From Dichetophora obliterata (lineage: Eukaryota > Arthropoda > Insecta > Diptera > Sciomyzidae), in contig OY986438.1 of the NCBI GenBank assembly GCA_963920525.1, positions 72,858,346 through 72,922,345 of the forward strand: a DNA stretch of 64,000 nt, given 5' to 3'. Positions 63,657-64,000 of the stretch are shown in pieces. Under the pieces are notes generated by a model. That model was given only the letters and a program-made list of their open reading frames with translations, searched no databases and was not told where the DNA came from. How positions within the stretch are numbered: position 1 is the first letter of the stretch; the number at the start of each line of letters is the position of its first letter. Position numbers and translations under genes: made by a program.

Positions 63657-64000
63657 ATGGGCCATTTGAGCTTACTCTGCCTGTTAGACTTTTTTAAGCG
63701 TTTGACACCGTGGACCATTTTTTAGTGTGTACAAAACTCATGCATAACTTTGGTTTTTATGATACGTCTGTTCGTTTCATGTTTAGCTATTTAAATGGCA
63801 GGTCTCAAAGAGCAAGGGTAAAAAACAATTTTTCGTCTTATAAAGATACTACAAGTGGAGTTCCGCAAGGCTCAGTTCTTGGCCCAATTATGTTTACCAT
63901 GTTCATAAATGATATTTTTAGTACATTATGTAACCATCATGTAACCATGCATGCTTATGCTGATGACCTGCAGTTGTATATGTCCAGACCATTTGTCTCT
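63657..64000 (+). pseudogene. Non-LTR family A, copy A3, RT palm, runs off the window
   Basis: Resumes with GHLSLLCLL, a lesion in DFF-KRFDTVDH, then SGVPQGSVLGPIMFTMFIND and MHAYADDLQLYMSRPF. The catalytic YADD is intact here, unlike in A1 and A2, but upstream frameshifts make the copy inactive. It continues beyond base 64000. Confidence 0.82.

Overview
This window looks like heterochromatin-like, transposon-saturated DNA from an insect, most probably a fly (Diptera). The evidence is one recognisable host exon, a receptor tyrosine phosphatase most like Ptp69D (10223-12069, minus strand) with clear splice sites, sitting in about 62 kb of transposable elements (TEs), satellites and AT-rich spacer. 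The TE mix fits a fly: mariner DD34D, three Tc1/mariner DD41D (rosa-type) elements, BEL/Pao, Ty3/gypsy and CR1/jockey-like non-LTR elements. No second host gene was recognised. If the Ptp exon belongs to a working gene, most of the window is probably its flanking introns.

Layout. 1-1280: decayed non-LTR reverse transcriptase (RT), minus strand. 2268-7866: minus-strand Ty3/gypsy element with 4-bp target-site duplication (TSD) ATCC; its RT is gone and minisatellites occupy much of pol. 7965-8083: hAT C-terminal scrap. 8494-9778: DD41D element 1. 10223-12069: Ptp exon. 13650-18115: non-LTR family A copy A1, split by a 2-kb TTA-flanked DNA transposon that itself holds an hAT remnant and small hairpins; a tRNA-like SINE head lies in its 3' region. 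18650-18945: minisatellite. 19926-20650: hAT N-terminal remnant. 20901-22186: near-intact mariner. 23766-29642: DD41D element 2, split by a nearly full-length non-LTR element B (24689-29248). 29684-30616: DD41D element 3. 30630-31113: non-LTR 3' fragment. 31125-34560: decayed Ty3/gypsy pol on the plus strand.

36815-48895: a three-level nest. A piggyBac-like transposase is split by an unclassified DNA transposon (36955-48767), which is split by a complete 9.25-kb BEL/Pao element (39137-48385) with nearly identical 769-bp LTRs and a gag-pol-env reading frame. 50450-54300: family A copy A2, split by a composite insertion with a CRE-bearing satellite and nested foldbacks. 55050-64000: family A copy A3, split by a 2.2-kb near-palindrome and by a Ty3/gypsy element (58262-63656).

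Highlights: (1) element B has a textbook -1 ribosomal frameshift heptamer directly abutting the ORF1 stop, and its ORF2 has no AUG; (2) the BEL element carries an Env-like class I fusion-type region fused in frame to pol, broken by one late frameshift; (3) several insertions can be dated relative to one another because the interrupted reading frame is restored when the insert plus one TSD copy is removed; (4) a tandem array in one gypsy LTR is expanded to about 11 units against one in its partner. All assignments come from reading motifs and repeats by eye; no database search was run.
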